A stretch of DNA of 64,000 nt from Nocardioides pinisoli (lineage in GTDB: Bacteria > Actinomycetota > Actinomycetes > Propionibacteriales > Nocardioidaceae). Shown here piece by piece: positions 61,944 to 64,000 of this stretch. Location: assembly GCF_024199985.1 (NCBI RefSeq), contig NZ_JANARS010000007.1:186001-250000 (forward strand), written 5' to 3'. A program made the translations under genes and the position numbers. Below the pieces are notes generated by a model that saw only the letters and a list, made by a program, of their open reading frames with translations, made no database searches and was not told where the DNA came from. Position 1 is the stretch's first letter. Each line of letters begins with the position of its first letter.

Positions 61944-62933
61944 TCAGATGAGGCCGAGCTCCGTCACGGCCTTGCGCTCGTCGGCGAGCTCGGCCGTCGA
62001 GGCGTCGATCCGGGCGCGGGAGAAGTCGTCGATCTCGAGGCCCTCGACGATCGACCAGTCGCCACCCGAGGTGGTGACCGGGAACGACGAGATCAGGCCC
62101 TCGGGGACGTCGTACTCGCCCTTGGACACGACCGCCATCGACACCCAGTCGTCCTGGGCCGAGCCGAACAGCCAGTCGCGGGCGGCGTCGATCGTGGCCG
62201 ACGCGGCCGAGGCGGCCGAGGAGGAGCCGCGCGCGTCGATGATCGCGGCGCCGCGCTTGGCGACGGTCGGGATGAAGTCGCCCTCGAGCCAGGCCTGGTC
62301 GCCGACGAGCTCGGCGGCGTTCTGGCCGTTGACCTCGGCGTGGAAGAGGTCGGGGTACTGGGTGGCGGAGTGGTTGCCCCAGATCGTCATCTTCTTGATG
62401 TCGGTGACCTTGGCGCCGGTCTTGGCCGCCAGCTGGCTGATCGCGCGGTTGTGGTCGAGGCGGGTCAGCGCCGAGAAGCGCTCGCGCGGGATGTCGGGGG
62501 CGTTGGTCATCGCGATGAGGGCGTTGGTGTTGGCCGGGTTGCCGGTCACCCCGATGCGTACGTCGTCGGCGGCGACGGCGTTGAGGGCCTTGCCCTGCGC
62601 GGTGAAGATCGCACCGTTGGCCGAGAGCAGGTCGCCACGCTCCATGCCGGGGCCGCGCGGGCGGGCGCCGACGAGGAGGGCGAGGTTGACGCCGTCGAAG
62701 ATCTTCTCGGCGTCCGAGCCGATCTCCACGCCCGCGAGCAGGGGGAAGGCGCAGTCGTCGAGCTCCATCACGACGCCCTCGAGCGCCTTGAGGGCGGGCT
62801 CGATCTCGAGCAGTCGCAGCTCGATCGGGCGGTCCGCCGCCAGCGCGCCGCTGGCGAGGCGGAAGAGCAGGCTGTAGCCGATCTGGCCGGCGGCGCCGGT
62901 GACGGCGACCTTGAGGGGTTCAGCGGAGGTCAC
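61944..62933 (-). CDS. mdh: Malate dehydrogenase
   Basis: 329 residues, GTG 62933 (GAGGAG upstream). Oxidises malate to oxaloacetate with NAD. NAD fold [21 protein letters not shown]; the active-site Arg loop [32 protein letters not shown] with substrate Arg; catalytic His in [18 protein letters not shown]. The long actinobacterial type (usually 329). It converges with the folD operon. Confidence 0.96.
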   Translation of the reverse strand: MTSAEPLKVAVTGAAGQIGYSLLFRLASGALAADRPIELRLLEIEPALKALEGVVMELDDCAFPLLAGVEIGSDAEKIFDGVNLALLVGARPRGPGMERGDLLSANGAIFTAQGKALNAVAADDVRIGVTGNPANTNALIAMTNAPDIPRERFSALTRLDHNRAISQLAAKTGAKVTDIKKMTIWGNHSATQYPDLFHAEVNGQNAAELVGDQAWLEGDFIPTVAKRGAAIIDARGSSSAASAASATIDAARDWLFGSAQDDWVSMAVVSKGEYDVPEGLISSFPVTTSGGDWSIVEGLEIDDFSRARIDASTAELADERKAVTELGLI

Positions 62934-63038
62934 GGTGTCTTCTCCTCGCGAGATGAGGTCGGTGAGGTCTGTCCCGCTGACGCTAGCAGCGCCCGATCCG
63001 CCGTCGGCCGCTGGTCTGCGGCTGGCATGCTGGCGCCC

Positions 63039-63737
63039 ATGACGAGGAGGCCCCGAGCCGTACGCCGTCCGCGGGCGGTGGTCCTGGCGGCCGGCCTCGC
63101 TGTCGGTGCCGCCGGCCTCACCGGCTGCGGGGGCGTCGGCCAGCCCGCGCCCTACGACTCCCCGGGCATCAACGGCCTCGTCATCCCGACGCCGACCCCG
63201 ACACCTGCCGACTTCACCGAGGGCGTCGACAACCCCTGGCTGCCGCTCGAGCCCGGCACGCGCTGGACCTACGTCATGGCCGAGGACGGCCGCACGACCG
63301 GCCGGATCGCGGTGGACGTGCTCGACCGCACGGTCCCGGTCGCGGGCCTCGACGCCACGGCCGTGGAGACCACGACCGACCCGACCGCGGGCGCGACCAC
63401 GGTCGAGACGCACCTCTACGCGCAGGACGAGGCGGGCAACGTGTGGCTGGTCGGCGCCGACGTCGGTGACACGTCCTGGCGCGCGGCAGCCGACGGCGCC
63501 GAGGCCGGGCTCGCGATGCCCGCCGACCCGCGTCTCGGCGACGGCTGGCTGTCCTACGCCGTCCCCGGCCTGCCGCGCGCGAGCGCCACCATCGAGGACC
63601 AGTCCAGCGAGCTGGTGCAGCTGCGCAACGAGGCCGACACCACCACTCGCACGGTGTACGAGAAGGGTGTCGGCCTCGTGGGGCTCGAGGACCTCGACGC
63701 CGGCTGGACCGCCGAGCTGGTCGAGGCCACCGGCTAA
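63039..63737 (+). CDS. Lipoprotein of unknown function
   Basis: 232 residues from ATG 63039. Lipobox GLTGC with Cys30. After a Pro/Thr-rich linker ([12 protein letters not shown]) comes [21 protein letters not shown] and a beta-rich domain ([39 protein letters not shown]). The [13 protein letters not shown] motif occurs in bacterial lipoproteins of unknown role. Divergent from mdh. Confidence 0.75.
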   Translation: MTRRPRAVRRPRAVVLAAGLAVGAAGLTGCGGVGQPAPYDSPGINGLVIPTPTPTPADFTEGVDNPWLPLEPGTRWTYVMAEDGRTTGRIAVDVLDRTVPVAGLDATAVETTTDPTAGATTVETHLYAQDEAGNVWLVGADVGDTSWRAAADGAEAGLAMPADPRLGDGWLSYAVPGLPRASATIEDQSSELVQLRNEADTTTRTVYEKGVGLVGLEDLDAGWTAELVEATG

Positions 63738-63740
63738 AGG

Positions 63741-64000
63741 TCAGTCGGGCCGGCGCACCTGCGTGCGGCCGTCGTCGTCACCGTCGGGGTTGCCCCAGTG
63801 GCCGGGCGCGCTCTGCCCCGGCTGGCCCGGCTGCTGCGGCTGCTGGGTCGGGGGCTGCTGCTGCGGCGCGGGCTGGCCCCACTGCCCGGGCTGGCCCGGC
63901 TGCTGTGCCGGCGGCTGCTGCTGCGGCGCGGGCTGCCCCCACTGGCCCGGCTGACCCGGCTGCTGCGGCGGGGCCTGCGGCGCACCGTAGGCCGGGTCGG
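63741..64000 (-). CDS. C-terminal tail of a Pro/Gln/Gly-rich protein (5' part outside window)
   Basis: The minus-strand frame is open from the window edge to TGA (63741-63743). It encodes 86 residues on a repeating GQPGQWGQPAPQQQPP theme, ending in an acidic/basic tail with DGDDDGRTQVRRPD. Such tails occur on actinobacterial membrane proteins (RDD or DUF4190 types), but the functional part is outside. The repeat period is about 60 bases. Confidence 0.7.
   Translation of the reverse strand, partial: DPAYGAPQAPPQQPGQPGQWGQPAPQQQPPAQQPGQPGQWGQPAPQQQPPTQQPQQPGQPGQSAPGHWGNPDGDDDGRTQVRRPD

Overview
The window is very GC-rich DNA with dense, short-spaced genes, many GTG starts and strong G/C preference at third codon positions. 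This indicates a high-GC actinobacterium. The gene set (sucCD, a ZTP riboswitch before purH, folD followed by a DUF3017 protein, an actinobacterial malate dehydrogenase, F420-dependent LLM oxidoreductase, PspC-type histidine kinase) fits Nocardioides or a close relative in the Nocardioidaceae. The genus is an inference from gene content, not a database result.

Layout. 0-3 kb: the end of a sugar ABC permease gene, a ROK repressor, a binding-protein-like lipoprotein and methionine aminopeptidase. 3-15.6 kb: mixed chromosomal genes, including a scar of a Ku gene, an MMPL transporter, a long-chain acyl-CoA synthetase, a phosphoesterase, an HNH protein, a DUF1254/DUF1214 protein, a secreted glycerophosphodiesterase and an ABC-F ATPase. 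15.7-23.4 kb: an accessory region with more relaxed codon use. It holds an RCC1-like propeller protein, a MetX-like hydrolase, a complete ISL3-family insertion sequence (about 1.44 kb with 25-bp ends), the 3' part of a tRNA-Thr gene with its terminator (an integration scar), a divergent monooxygenase/GlxA-type regulator pair, a second ISL3 scar and a stand-alone DNA/RNA non-specific endonuclease. 23.4-47.3 kb: chromosomal genes again: two FAD oxidoreductases, RecQ, an acyl-CoA dehydrogenase/MpaB/LLM operon, hydrolases, a tandem pair of glycerophosphodiesterases, a class V aminotransferase, a divergent PspC envelope-stress module with a two-component system, an amino-acid permease with a universal stress protein, and PcrA. 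47.3-64 kb: M23 peptidase, photolyase, sucCD, a two-domain lipoprotein beside a membrane-tethered sigma-like protein, PerM-like and YibE/F-like membrane proteins, purN, riboswitch, purH, folD, DUF3017, mdh, and two partly characterised genes at the edge.

How the genes fit together. The right-hand part is conserved central metabolism (TCA steps sucCD and mdh; de novo purine steps purN and purH, with folD feeding 10-formyl-THF to both). The ZTP riboswitch links purH expression to the folate/purine state. The PspC proteins with the histidine kinase and response regulator form one envelope-sensing unit. The sigma-like membrane protein and its lipoprotein neighbour both carry a duplicated extracytoplasmic domain and may form a second, less well described signalling pair. 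Two related families of short palindromic repeats lie between converging genes: four copies of a GCGGTG..CACCGC element at 3.1-3.3 and 47.3-47.5 kb, and a four-copy array before the mdh stop. No CRISPR array, rRNA or intact tRNA was seen.
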